From Alphaproteobacteria bacterium (GTDB lineage: Bacteria; Pseudomonadota; Alphaproteobacteria; Rhodobacterales; Rhodobacteraceae), in assembly GCA_030425145.1 (NCBI GenBank), contig JAUHVK010000005.1, positions 112,961-176,960 on the forward strand: a stretch of DNA of 64,000 nucleotides, written 5' to 3'. The translations under genes were made by a program, and so were the position numbers. Positions 36,638-45,428 of the stretch are shown in pieces (the first letter of the stretch is position 1; every line of letters begins with the position of its first letter). Below the pieces are notes generated by a model. The model ran no database searches, was not told the origin of the DNA, and saw nothing but the letters and a program-made list of their open reading frames with translations.

Positions 36638-38302
36638 ATGATACGACTCGCGACTTCAATGACTGTTGCCCTCGCTCTGGCCGCTCCGGCCATGGCGGAG
36701 AACAGCGATCTGTTGATCATCGGGAACAGCGATCCCGGCATGTTGCAGCGGCTGATCGGAAGCGGCGACCTGACGGCGCTGCAATCGGCTTTCGAGGACC
36801 GTGGCGCAGAGGTTAGCCTGACCACAGGCGCAGATGCCGAAGCAATGCGCAGCGCGTTTCGCGACTTTGCGAGCAATATCGACGCCACCGCGGACGATGT
36901 CGGCATCCTGTTGACCGGCCAGTTCGTGTCAACCATCGCGGGCACATATCTCTTGCCCGCCGGAATGGCGCAACCGACCTTGGCGGATGTGGTCACCAAT
37001 GGCTTTCCGCTCGATGCCATCTATGCCGTTGCCGCTGAATATCCCGGACGCGCTTTGATCGTGCTCGGAGAGGTCGAGATTGCGGATGACTTGCCCGCCG
37101 GTCTGTCAGTGTCGCTGCCGCTGCGCGACGTACCGCAGGGGGTGACCTTGGCCATTGGCCCAGCAGGCGATGCCGCGCGTTTTGTAGACCGCCTGTCGGA
37201 CGCCACGGGCGAGGATGTGCTGCCGCTTGCGCGGTCCGCCGGGCTCAGCTTGCAAGGCTTTGTCCCGCAGGAACTGCCGATGTTCGCGGGTGAGGAAGCG
37301 ACCCTTCCCCAAGTCACTCCAGAGGCCCCGCAATCGGACCGTACGGCTGAAGACACAGCCGCATGGGAGGTTGCAGTCTCGGCCGACAGTGAGGCGGGCT
37401 ATGACACCTATCTGGCGACCTTCCCCACAGGCCGTTTCGCATCTGAAGCGCGCCAGCGTCTGACGGCGATCCGCTCAGAACCGTTCTACCGCGAAAAGCA
37501 GACAGAGACCGATCTGAACCTGTCGCGCGACGCGCGCCGTGAGATCCAGCGCGATCTGTCGCTGCTCGGGTACAATACACGCGGCATCGACGGCATTTTC
37601 GGACGTGGCACGCGCGGAGCCGTCACGGCATGGCAGAACGAAAACAACCTGACGGCCTCGGGCTACCTGAATGCCGACCAGATCTCGCGCTTGGATGCGC
37701 AGGCAGAACGCCGTGCCGCTGAGCTTGAAGAGGAAGCACGGCAGCGTCAGGCAGAGCTTGAACGTCAGGACCGCACCTTCTGGTCCGAAACCGGCGCACG
37801 GAGCGATGAGGCAGGCTTCCGCGCGTATCTAAAACGCTTTCCCGACGGGATTTACGCGGAGCAAGCCCAAGCTCAACTGGACGCTATCGAAGAACAGCGT
37901 CGGGCGCAGGCCGAAGATGAGGATCGCCGCCGCTGGCTACAGGCTCGCGAGATCGACACCGAAGCGGGCTATCGCGCCTATCTCGCGGAACGTCCGAATG
38001 GTGCCTTCGTCGAAGAGGCGAGGGCGCGGGTCGAGTATTTCCTGAACAACTCGGAACAGATCGCTCTGCAGGAGCGGGCGCAGGCGGATGAGGCGGCCTT
38101 GGGGCTGAACGCCGCAGCCCGCCGTCTGGCCGAGGCCCGCTTGGCTGATCTGGGTCTCAAGCCGGGGGCTGTCGACGGCACCTTCGACGAAGACACACGG
38201 CGCGCCATCCGCCGCTATCAGGACGCGCGGAATCTGCGGGTCTCTGGATATCTGGATCAGGCCACGGTGGTCCGCCTGATGGCGGATACGATCCTGCGCT
38301 GA
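36638..38302 (+). CDS. Probable pseudo-caspase with peptidoglycan-binding domains
   Basis: A 554-residue exported protein. The signal peptide is residues 1-20 (ends APAMA). Residues 22-150 resemble a caspase-like (C14) fold (LLIIGNSD, then AFEDRGAEVSL, then DDVGILLTGQFVSTIAGTYLLP), but the usual His (SGHG) and Cys (DACR) are not at GQFVS and VLGEVE. Three repeats of about 36 residues follow at 243-278, 382-417 and 433-468 (pattern W-x-x-A...E-x-GY-x-x-YL-x-x-x-P-x-G). PG_binding_1 domains lie at about 292-353 and 492-552. It probably binds the cell wall in the periplasm. GGAGG precedes the ATG at 36638. Confidence 0.8.
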   Translation: MIRLATSMTVALALAAPAMAENSDLLIIGNSDPGMLQRLIGSGDLTALQSAFEDRGAEVSLTTGADAEAMRSAFRDFASNIDATADDVGILLTGQFVSTIAGTYLLPAGMAQPTLADVVTNGFPLDAIYAVAAEYPGRALIVLGEVEIADDLPAGLSVSLPLRDVPQGVTLAIGPAGDAARFVDRLSDATGEDVLPLARSAGLSLQGFVPQELPMFAGEEATLPQVTPEAPQSDRTAEDTAAWEVAVSADSEAGYDTYLATFPTGRFASEARQRLTAIRSEPFYREKQTETDLNLSRDARREIQRDLSLLGYNTRGIDGIFGRGTRGAVTAWQNENNLTASGYLNADQISRLDAQAERRAAELEEEARQRQAELERQDRTFWSETGARSDEAGFRAYLKRFPDGIYAEQAQAQLDAIEEQRRAQAEDEDRRRWLQAREIDTEAGYRAYLAERPNGAFVEEARARVEYFLNNSEQIALQERAQADEAALGLNAAARRLAEARLADLGLKPGAVDGTFDEDTRRAIRRYQDARNLRVSGYLDQATVVRLMADTILR

Positions 38303-38306
38303 TCGG

Positions 38307-38615
38307 TCAGTCGAGGTCGGTCCACGGCCAAGGCTTCACGTTGCTGGCAGCGGTCTGGTAGCGTGCGGCCTTGGCAATCCAGATGCCAAGGTCGGTGCCG
38401 AATTCGGCCAGCCTCTCGTTCGGTTGCTTGTTGTTGGCCAGCATGATGATGAATTGGACAATCGTCATCACGCCCAGCACGGTTTGTGCGACAGAAATCA
38501 TGATGGCAATCAGGATCATGTAGATCAGCCGCTCCAGCAGGCCGTCGGTCTTCTCCGGCTCGTGCTGTTCGCCGTGCAGGCGGCCCGAGACCTTGTCATC
38601 GTCAGAAGCAGGCAC
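38307..38615 (-). CDS. DUF4389-family membrane protein
   Basis: A 102-residue protein with a charged N-terminus (residues 1-25), a long hydrophobic stretch of one or two helices (about 29-60, LIYMILIAIMISVAQTVLGV), and the family tail QPNERLAEFGTDLGIWIAKAARYQT ending PWPWTDLD. The family is common in proteobacteria and its function is unknown. It converges with the pseudo-caspase gene, with stops 4 bases apart. Confidence 0.85.
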   Translation of the reverse strand: MPASDDDKVSGRLHGEQHEPEKTDGLLERLIYMILIAIMISVAQTVLGVMTIVQFIIMLANNKQPNERLAEFGTDLGIWIAKAARYQTAASNVKPWPWTDLD

Positions 38616-38762
38616 TTTGGCGGTCCTTTTGTGTCGTCGCGGTTAGCCTGATTGTACCCGCATTCCCAAAGAGTCGCCAACCCGGTTCGGCTTGGGCTCT
38701 TGCCGCTTAGATGGGACGAGTCCCTCCTAGACATTGGTTCGCACATGCATACACATTGCTGC

Positions 38763-39944
38763 ATGTCGATGATCCATGACCTTGAAGAAATAGAGCGAAC
38801 GGTCCTGACGACTGACCCCAGCTTCCGAGCAATCGAACGTGCTGAGATGGATCGTCACATCAGCAAAGCCCGGCAGTCTGCGCTCTTGGCCTCGAAGGAT
38901 GCGTTTCTCCTTTCAATGATGCGGCTTCTGGCCCTTCCGAGGAACGGACATACACGTCTGATCCCGAATAACGCCATCTCTGTCCTGCCTGTCAGGTTTG
39001 TGAGTATCGGCACGGCTATTCGACTGCTTGATGCCCGATCAGGTTATTCAGAGGCAATTGGCAGCGAATTAATCTCCATAAATGGCGTTCCAGTGAGAAA
39101 GATTGAGGCCGCCGCAGAGGCCTTTTTGGCGGGTACAAGGCAACGAAGACGCGTTATCGGGGCGATCCTCTTCGCGTGGCCGGGCGCATTGGTTCGGTTG
39201 GGCGTGTTTTCGGGCGGCGGCACAATCAATTATCAGATACGCGATGCGACGGGTCGGATCAGCGAACTTGTTCCAGATATGGCAGAACTGGTGCCCGGAT
39301 CGGCGATATACCCTCGAAACGAGCATGGCAAAGCCGACGCCTCTTGGTCACCCAAGACCTATCTGGAAACAAGAGATTTCGGCCAGCGCGGGTTGCTGTT
39401 GGTGCTTCCGAGCTTCTTCGATCCCGGTGAAACCGATTTTTCGAATGCAGTTTGCGAGGCGGCAGATTGCGTAAGATCGCGCCCTGACACGCCCCTCGTT
39501 ATTGATGTCCGAGGGAATACGGGCGGCAACTTTCTTAGGGCCTTGCCATTGATCGACGCGATTCGGGAGGGTTCGGACAATCGCAGGGTTAGCGTGCTTG
39601 TCGACAAATTCACCTTCTCCGCCGCGATCGTCTTCGTTGCAATCCTCAAGCACCGTCTCGGAGCACGGCTTTCGCTGATAGGGGAAGAGATGGGAGACGA
39701 TCTGACATTCTTTGCAGAAGGGGGGACACTTGACCTGTCGACCGGCGGTGCGGTCGTCCGATATTCATCGGCGTTTCATGATTGGGCTGAAGGTCGCATC
39801 GACGGGACCACCCCAAAAGAGATCGCGGCGGAAATCGTGCCGGTCGGATCGCTGGAAGTGGACCGAATTTGGATCGCCAATTCGGAAGATGTTGAAGCAC
39901 GGGATCGGTTCTGCCGGGAAATTTTCGACGACTTTCATGCTTAG
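38763..39944 (+). CDS. S41-peptidase-like protein of unlike base composition
   Basis: 393 residues from the ATG at 38763; the reading frame is open back to 38652 and no start has a good ribosome-binding site. A short tandem (ELISINGVPVRKIE) looks PDZ-like, and the S41 fold core appears as LVIDVRGNTGGNF followed by VLVDKFTFSAAIVF, where the Ser is at the usual nucleophile place. No signal peptide is seen. The region is visibly less GC-rich than its neighbours and lacks an operon partner, consistent with gene acquisition. It could be an active cytoplasmic protease or a degenerate one. Confidence 0.72.
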   Translation: MSMIHDLEEIERTVLTTDPSFRAIERAEMDRHISKARQSALLASKDAFLLSMMRLLALPRNGHTRLIPNNAISVLPVRFVSIGTAIRLLDARSGYSEAIGSELISINGVPVRKIEAAAEAFLAGTRQRRRVIGAILFAWPGALVRLGVFSGGGTINYQIRDATGRISELVPDMAELVPGSAIYPRNEHGKADASWSPKTYLETRDFGQRGLLLVLPSFFDPGETDFSNAVCEAADCVRSRPDTPLVIDVRGNTGGNFLRALPLIDAIREGSDNRRVSVLVDKFTFSAAIVFVAILKHRLGARLSLIGEEMGDDLTFFAEGGTLDLSTGGAVVRYSSAFHDWAEGRIDGTTPKEIAAEIVPVGSLEVDRIWIANSEDVEARDRFCREIFDDFHA

Positions 39945-40069
39945 ACCCAAGTGCATTTTGTGTCGCTTAGAACTTATTCCCCACATTCAAATCTATCCTG
40001 ACAATAGGCACCGTGTGCCAACGAGACGAGAGCCTTTGCCATTTCAAAAGTTGCGCTGCCCCAAAAACA

Positions 40070-40097
40070 AAAAAGCCGTCCCGAAGGACGGCTTTTT
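40070..40097 (-). terminator. Rho-independent terminator of rpmJ
   Basis: Read on the minus strand, AAAAAGCCGTCC and GGACGGCTTTTT pair around TTCG, giving a very stable C(UUCG)G loop and a T run. Confidence 0.93.
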
Positions 40098-40117
40098 CGC
40101 AAAATCTGCGTGTCCGC

Positions 40118-40243
40118 TCAGCCCTGACGGGCCTTGTACCGACGCTGCGTCTTGTTGATCACGTAGACGCGGCCTTTACGGCGCACAACGCGGCAGTCGC
40201 GATGGCGGTTCTTCAGCGAACGAAGCGAGTTCTTGACCTTCAT
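40118..40243 (-). CDS. rpmJ: Ribosomal protein bL36
   Basis: A 41-residue protein of the large ribosomal subunit: [18 protein letters not shown], then [23 protein letters not shown]. Strongly basic. The length and the [15 protein letters not shown] end are those of the longer, zinc-free form of L36, which lacks most of the Cys of the short form. AGAGGAGAGACCAA precedes the ATG, and a strong terminator follows. The gene is monocistronic, as in many alphaproteobacteria. Confidence 0.97.
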   Translation of the reverse strand: MKVKNSLRSLKNRHRDCRVVRRKGRVYVINKTQRRYKARQG

Positions 40244-40325
40244 TTGGTCTCTCCTCTTATCGCGGCGCGCGAGCGCCTTGGTGGTTGCAGGTGCCCCGAG
40301 CCTTGGCCCGAGACGGCGAATTCAA

Positions 40326-40400
40326 TGGTGGGCGATACAAGGTTCGAACTTGTGACCCCTTCGATGTCAACGAAGTGCTCTACCACTGAGCTAATCGCCC
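40326..40400 (-). tRNA. tRNA-Val (GAC)
   Basis: A 75-base cloverleaf read on the minus strand. The acceptor arms are GGGCGAT and ATCGCCC with discriminator A and encoded CCA; the D-arm is GCTC-AGTGGTA-GAGC; the anticodon loop is TTGACAT, giving GAC for valine; the T-loop is TTCGAAC. It decodes GUC and GUU codons. Confidence 0.97.
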
Positions 40401-40499
40401 TTTGACCCGACCCGATTCACGTACCCCAAATAAAAGGGGCGCGTGAAGCCGCGCCGGTGGAGCGGTCTATAAAAGGAGTCGTAGCGGGGATCAAGGGCT

Positions 40500-40527
40500 T
40501 TGGTCACAGAAAAAATCGGTCTATGTA
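40500..40527 (+). promoter_or_regulatory. Candidate promoter of the N-formylglutamate amidohydrolase gene
   Basis: TTGGTC (40500-40505) and TATGTA (40522-40527) are 16 bases apart, 19 bases before the ATG, with AGGGAGAG as ribosome-binding site. Confidence 0.35.
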
Positions 40528-40546
40528 TGGGACATAGGGAGAGCCG

Positions 40547-41410
40547 ATGCCCAAAGTCGCATACCACCTTGTTCAGCCGGAAGCGCACACCTCGCGAGTG
40601 GTGTTTGCGTCGCCGCATTCGGGGCGCGATTACAGCTGGGACTTCCTGCGTCACACCATTCTTGACGAGGTTACGATCCGGACGTCCGAAGACGCGTTTG
40701 TGGACCGTCTTTTCGACTGCGCCCCGCAATTTGGGGCACCTTTCATCAAGGCAGGCGCCCCGCGCGCCTACATCGACCTCAACCGTTCGGCTGAGGAACT
40801 GGACCCGGCGCTCATCGAAGGTGTCCGGCGTCAGACCCACAATCCGCGTGTCGCATCGGGGCTGGGTGTCGTGCCGCGTGTGGTCGCCAATGGGCGTCCG
40901 ATTTACCGGGGCAAATTGCCGCTTTTCGAAGCCGAACGCCGAATTGCGCAGTTCTGGCACCCCTACCACAACCAGCTTCGGCGGTTGATGCAGCAGGCGC
41001 ATGCCCGTTTCGGCGAAGCGATTCTGATCGACTGTCATTCGATGCCGCACGAAGCATTGGATGGTGTTGCGAGATCCACTTCGCGGCGGCCACAGATCGT
41101 GATGGGCGACCGCTTTGGCGCGTCTGCCAGCCCGACGGTTGTGGACCAGATCGAAGCGGCGTTCACCGATGCGGGGTTGATCGTTGCGCGCAACACGCCT
41201 TTTGCAGGGGCATATATCACACAGGCGTATGGCCGCCCCTCGCGCAACCAGCACGCTATCCAGATCGAGATCGACCGCTCCATCTACATGGACGAACGCA
41301 CCATCCGGCCCAACGCGAATTTCCACAATTTCCGCAAGCTTCTGCGCAGCGTGATCGCGGAAATCGCCGCCACGGGGCAGGCCGAGGACATGCCGCTCGC
41401 GGCGGAATAA
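40547..41410 (+). CDS. N-formylglutamate amidohydrolase
   Basis: A 287-residue zinc hydrolase family member that releases formate from N-formyl-L-glutamate, the last step of one histidine-degradation route. Family markers include VFASPHSGRDY near the start, LIDCHSMPHEA in the middle and a later QIEIDRSIYMDERT. No hut genes are adjacent, so its true substrate may be another N-formyl amino acid. It converges on lpxK with only 3 bases between the stops. Confidence 0.9.
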   Translation: MPKVAYHLVQPEAHTSRVVFASPHSGRDYSWDFLRHTILDEVTIRTSEDAFVDRLFDCAPQFGAPFIKAGAPRAYIDLNRSAEELDPALIEGVRRQTHNPRVASGLGVVPRVVANGRPIYRGKLPLFEAERRIAQFWHPYHNQLRRLMQQAHARFGEAILIDCHSMPHEALDGVARSTSRRPQIVMGDRFGASASPTVVDQIEAAFTDAGLIVARNTPFAGAYITQAYGRPSRNQHAIQIEIDRSIYMDERTIRPNANFHNFRKLLRSVIAEIAATGQAEDMPLAAE

Positions 41411-41413
41411 CCT

Positions 41414-42406
41414 CTAGTCGAAAAGCGTGTTCAGAGCGTCTTTCAGCGCGCTGCTGTCAGGGATAATCAGTCGTACCGGCACCGTCAGCACCTTCATCCG
41501 ATAGCTTTGGGGCAGGCGCACGGCGTCTTTCTCTGTCGTCACCAATTGCGCGCGGGCGGCCTGTGCATCTTTTTCCAGCCGTGCCAGCAAGCCGGTTGTC
41601 AGTGGTTGATGGTCGTCCAGCGCACGGGTTTCCACCAAGTTGGCCCCAAGATCGCGCAGCGTGAGAAAGAATTTCTCGGGGTTACCGATCCCGGCGAAGG
41701 CAAGACAGCGCAGCCCTTCCCAGTCCATCCCCGTTTGCAAGGGCATCAGGTGGCCGGATAGGTGGGGCAGGGGGATCTGTGCCTTCCACGTTTCGGAAAA
41801 CCGGGCCTGTGCCTCGTCAAGTCCGATCGACAAAACCAGATCCGCCCGCTCCATCGCGGCAGAGACCGGTTCGCGCAAAGGCCCAGCGGGAATGCAGCGC
41901 CCATTGCCGAACCCCCGCGTTGCGTCCACCACGATCAGCGACAGGTCTTTGGCAAGGCTCGGGTTCTGCAACCCGTCATCCAGCAGGATCACCTCTGCGC
42001 CGGCTTCCTTGGCCGCCATTGCGCCCTGCGCGCGGTCTTTAGATACCCAGACCGTACCAAACGCAGCCAACAGCAAAGGCTCATCCCCCACATCCTCGGC
42101 GCTGTGGCGGCGCGGATCGACCTGCACTGGACCTTCCAGTGATCCACCATAGCCACGCGACACCACATGCGCGGTCTTGCCCATGTCCGCCAGCATCTGA
42201 ATCAGCGCGATCACCGTTGGTGTCTTGCCTGTCCCACCTGCGTTGACATTGCCGACACAGATGACCGGAACACCGATCCGCAGAGGTGCACCTTGGCGCA
42301 CCCGCCGCGCGGTCGCCGCTGCGTAAAGCGCACCAAGCGGTGCCAGCAGTCGCGGCCACAGCCCGGGCCGGTCCGGCGTGTTATCCCAGAACTTCGGAGG
42401 TCTCAT
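41414..42406 (-). CDS. lpxK: Tetraacyldisaccharide 4'-kinase
   Basis: A 330-residue inner-membrane-associated kinase that phosphorylates lipid A at the 4' position. It begins [15 protein letters not shown], followed by a hydrophobic amphipathic segment ([21 protein letters not shown]). The P-loop [15 protein letters not shown] is of the LpxK type and [22 protein letters not shown] is the family signature. I chose the ATG at 42406, which overlaps the waaA-like stop by 4 bases. The waaA-like then lpxK order is a common LPS operon. Confidence 0.95.
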   Translation of the reverse strand: MRPPKFWDNTPDRPGLWPRLLAPLGALYAAATARRVRQGAPLRIGVPVICVGNVNAGGTGKTPTVIALIQMLADMGKTAHVVSRGYGGSLEGPVQVDPRRHSAEDVGDEPLLLAAFGTVWVSKDRAQGAMAAKEAGAEVILLDDGLQNPSLAKDLSLIVVDATRGFGNGRCIPAGPLREPVSAAMERADLVLSIGLDEAQARFSETWKAQIPLPHLSGHLMPLQTGMDWEGLRCLAFAGIGNPEKFFLTLRDLGANLVETRALDDHQPLTTGLLARLEKDAQAARAQLVTTEKDAVRLPQSYRMKVLTVPVRLIIPDSSALKDALNTLFD

Positions 42407-43629
42407 CGCGCGCCCTCCATCGCATCGAGCCATTCGCTGATCTGTGTCAACACTAGATCGGCGGTCTCGGCCCCAGCAGATACCACGTTCCACCCGGCAT
42501 GTGCCATCGCTGCCGCGCGGTCAGGGGCGATCAGGTGCGACACCGCCGCGCTGAGCGAATCCATATCCTTGACGATCCGTGCCGCCCCGGCAGCCACAAG
42601 CCGCGAATAGGATTCCAGGTGGCGGCCCACATTCGGGCCATAGAGAATGGCGGAACCCAAAGCGGCGGCCATCATCGGCGACTGCCCCCCCGTCTTGCCG
42701 GCCAACGATCCCCCGAGGAAACACAATGGGGCAAGTCGGTACCACAGACCCAGTTCGCTGTCGTCCCCCGCCAAGAGAACCTGCGTGTTCTCATCCGGCA
42801 TATCACCATTTTCCCACCGCGCCAGACGCAGCCCGATCTCCTGACATTGCTCGGCAATCACAAGCTCGTCGGCGGCATCGGCGGGAACGACAACCAGCAA
42901 CAGGCGGTGTGCAAGACGCGCGGCACGGCGATGCGCGCGCAATACCGCATCCGCCTCATCGCGCTGGATAAGTGCCCCCAACCAGACTGGGCGTCCGGCC
43001 AGAGCGGTGGTCAGCTCTTCGTGCAACCCGTCATGGCTCATGAGCGGGAAAACCTCGGGCTCCAAAGGCGATGCCACCTCGATCCGGTCATCCGGCACAC
43101 CCAGTCGCCGCATCCGCAGGGCGGCCTTCTTGTCCTGTGCCAGAACGGTATGGAACAGGCTCAACGCCCCCGCCGACGCGTCCGGCAAAAACCGCTTCGA
43201 CGGTTGTCGCCACGGCGCATCCGCCGCATCGGCCAACAGAAGATGCGCGCCGGACATGGCCGTTTCGTGAATCAGCGCAGGTCTCAGCCCGTTACCCGCC
43301 CAGATCAAAATATCGGGCCGCCAGTGGTCGAGAAACCGATGCACTTCGCTCAGTGCTTCTGAAGGGGGTGCGCTGACGGACTGCCCGTCGATCTTTAGGC
43401 CCTCGGCCGAGGCCGCATCGCAGGTCAGCAAAAGGGAAAAGTCGTCGCGTTGCAGCCGCAGTCGTTGGATCAGCGTCAGAAGTGTCTCAAGCCGCGCGCG
43501 CGTGTCGCTGTGCAGCCAAAGCACGGGGCCGGTCGGGCGCGCAGGCCATTGCGTCGCTTCAGCGCTCAGCCGGTCCGATCCTCGCGCAAGCGCGAGATAA
43601 GCGGTCAGACTGAACGGCCTGCGCGCCAA
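42403..43629 (-). CDS. waaA: Kdo-transferase-like (GT30) protein, altered N-terminal motif
   Basis: A 408-residue protein of the 3-deoxy-D-manno-octulosonic acid transferase family, which adds Kdo to lipid A. The C-terminal part is typical: [29 protein letters not shown]. The N-terminal part is unusual. The usual membrane anchor is missing, and where the family has a V-H-x-x-S-x-G-E motif with a catalytic Glu it reads [15 protein letters not shown]. It may still be the Kdo transferase of this organism, using another base, or a relative with another acceptor. It lies between lpxK and a DUF4170 gene. Confidence 0.8.
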   Translation of the reverse strand: MARRPFSLTAYLALARGSDRLSAEATQWPARPTGPVLWLHSDTRARLETLLTLIQRLRLQRDDFSLLLTCDAASAEGLKIDGQSVSAPPSEALSEVHRFLDHWRPDILIWAGNGLRPALIHETAMSGAHLLLADAADAPWRQPSKRFLPDASAGALSLFHTVLAQDKKAALRMRRLGVPDDRIEVASPLEPEVFPLMSHDGLHEELTTALAGRPVWLGALIQRDEADAVLRAHRRAARLAHRLLLVVVPADAADELVIAEQCQEIGLRLARWENGDMPDENTQVLLAGDDSELGLWYRLAPLCFLGGSLAGKTGGQSPMMAAALGSAILYGPNVGRHLESYSRLVAAGAARIVKDMDSLSAAVSHLIAPDRAAAMAHAGWNVVSAGAETADLVLTQISEWLDAMEGAR

Positions 43630-43633
43630 ATGG

Positions 43634-43870
43634 TCAGTCCTGTGCTTCAGGCGACGACGTGCTGGCGTCCATCAGCTTTTCCAGATCGCCAAGGAAATAG
43701 CGCATATGGGCGTTGTCGACAGTGCGCTGTGCCTCTGTTTTCCACGCATCATAGGCGGTGGTCCGATCCGGGAAGATGCCGACGATGTGGATGTTCTTCG
43801 GGTCCTTGAACACATTTTCCGAAGGCGTGACCAGTTCCCCGCCAAAAACGATGTGAAGATGCTGCGCCAT
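43634..43870 (-). CDS. DUF4170-family small protein
   Basis: A 78-residue soluble protein. MAQHLHIVFGGELVTPSENVF, then IHIVGIFPDRTTAYDAWKTEAQ, and the NAHMRYFLGDLEKLMD tail identify the family, which in alphaproteobacteria is usually encoded directly upstream of waaA and lpxK, as here (4 bases from the next start). Its function is not known; the context suggests LPS assembly. Confidence 0.88.
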   Translation of the reverse strand: MAQHLHIVFGGELVTPSENVFKDPKNIHIVGIFPDRTTAYDAWKTEAQRTVDNAHMRYFLGDLEKLMDASTSSPEAQD

Positions 43871-43933
43871 GGGGGAATCCTTCCTTGCTGCGGTGCGGCC
43901 AAACTAAGAAGCTGTAGATCAGGGTCAAGGCGA

Positions 43934-44554
43934 TTAGGGCAGGTGCTGCGCAATCAGGCCTTTGATCGTGCGGACATGTTCGGGAGTCGCGCCGCAGACG
44001 TCTACGGTCAGCGCCTTGGCACGGTCAATCAACGCGTCCGGCTCGACAACTTCGTCGAACAGCCCCCAGGTCAGGGCATCCTCGGTCGCGATCTTTTGCC
44101 CCGCAATCAGGATCATCTTGGTGCGTGACGGTCCGACAAGGGCCGAAAGGCGCGCCGAGTCCGATGGCTGCGGCAGGAAGCCCAGCTTCATCACCGGGTA
44201 GAATGCCTTGGTGCCCGGCACGGCGATCCGCAAATCACAGGCCAATACCATCCCCATCGCACCACCCGCGACCGTTCCGTTCAGTGCCGCGATGGTCAGA
44301 CCGGGATGGCGCGCGATGGCACCAGACAGCCGTTCCCACAATGGGCTCAACGCGAGACCGGCCCTTGCCGCGTCCAGATCGGCCCCGGCCGAATACACGT
44401 TGCCGACCCCGGTCAGAATGACCGCCCGCGCACTGCGCGCCTCTTCGACGCCAACACAGAGTGCCTCAAGCATCTCGGCGGTCAGTGAATTGGCCTTGTC
44501 CGGACGGTTGATCGTCAGGACACAGATCGTGCCATCATTCTGAACTTCGATCAT
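43934..44554 (-). CDS. Short enoyl-CoA hydratase/isomerase-family protein
   Basis: A 206-residue crotonase-fold protein, about 50 residues shorter than usual at the C-terminus. The oxyanion-hole segments are present (YSAGADLDA and LNGTVAGGAMGM). The second catalytic Glu region reads VMKLGFLPQPSDSARL, where a Glu usually falls, so true hydratase activity is uncertain; an isomerase or a thioesterase role is possible. It overlaps the SDR gene by 4 bases (ATGA) and is translated with it. Confidence 0.82.
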   Translation of the reverse strand: MIEVQNDGTICVLTINRPDKANSLTAEMLEALCVGVEEARSARAVILTGVGNVYSAGADLDAARAGLALSPLWERLSGAIARHPGLTIAALNGTVAGGAMGMVLACDLRIAVPGTKAFYPVMKLGFLPQPSDSARLSALVGPSRTKMILIAGQKIATEDALTWGLFDEVVEPDALIDRAKALTVDVCGATPEHVRTIKGLIAQHLP

Positions 44555-45303
44555 ACCAGTCCCACCTTCTTGCGAATGCCCTCGTCACGGAGCGAGATTT
44601 CCTCGCCCAGAAAGGCATCCGCCTCCGCCCCGCACATCCACAAAAGCGCCTTGGCCGGCCAATCGGCCGGGATGTGGTCAGACCATTCCAACTGGCTCAC
44701 CGGGTTGATCCCGCTCGCCTTGATCTCGCGCTGCATCTGCGTGGCCACGGTGCCCGGCGAAAGGCCCATCGCGCGGATACCCTTGTCGCCCATTTCTTTG
44801 TGCAGACACATCGTCAGCATCGCTGCCCCGGCCTTGGACGCACAGTAATGGGACCACGCCTCGACCGGACCATGCGCCGCGCCCGAGCTGACGGTCAGGA
44901 TCGTCCCTCCACCTGCGTTTTCCATCACCGGCAAGGCGGCGCGCATCCCGTGGAACACGCCTTTGAGGTTGATGTCGATCACCTGGCCCCAGCCTTCGGG
45001 ATCAGCTTCGTCCATGCGGGCGATCGGTTCAATCACTCCTGCGTTGTTTATCAGGATGTCCAGCCCGCCAAACGCAGTGACGCAATTCTCGACAGCCTGC
45101 GCCACTTCCCAATAGCGGCTGATGTCGCACGGAATGGCGACCGCTGACGTGCCGATCTCTCCAGCCAGATTGGCGATGCTGTCTGCCGATCGTGCCACCA
45201 GAGCGACATTCGCGCCCGCCTTGGCGAAAATCCGAGCGGCCTCGGCTCCGATACCCCTGCTGGCCCCAGTGATCATCACGGTGCGCCCTGTCAAATCAAT
45301 CAT
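44551..45303 (-). CDS. SDR-family oxidoreductase
   Basis: A 250-residue NAD(P)-dependent short-chain dehydrogenase. The cofactor loop is TGASRGIGAEAA, NNAG is in DILINNAGVIEP, and the catalytic triad is S-(SGAAHGPVEAWSH)-Y-C-A-S-K. The substrate is unknown. With the overlapping crotonase-like gene it may act on 3-hydroxyacyl-CoA compounds. Confidence 0.93.
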   Translation of the reverse strand: MIDLTGRTVMITGASRGIGAEAARIFAKAGANVALVARSADSIANLAGEIGTSAVAIPCDISRYWEVAQAVENCVTAFGGLDILINNAGVIEPIARMDEADPEGWGQVIDINLKGVFHGMRAALPVMENAGGGTILTVSSGAAHGPVEAWSHYCASKAGAAMLTMCLHKEMGDKGIRAMGLSPGTVATQMQREIKASGINPVSQLEWSDHIPADWPAKALLWMCGAEADAFLGEEISLRDEGIRKKVGLV

Positions 45304-45428
45304 GCTGTGGCCTCCCCATATGGTTCACAGCAGTGCTACTTCGGACAGGTCGCGGGGTCCACCCACTTGACCCGGTCGGTCAGGAGGTTGAAGCTGGACG
45401 TGGGAATTTGAGATAACGGGATATCATC

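Noticed and set aside
40400..40500. A second tRNA or small RNA upstream of tRNA-Val
   Set aside because: No cloverleaf or terminator-bounded structure can be drawn; only short GC-rich repeats are present.
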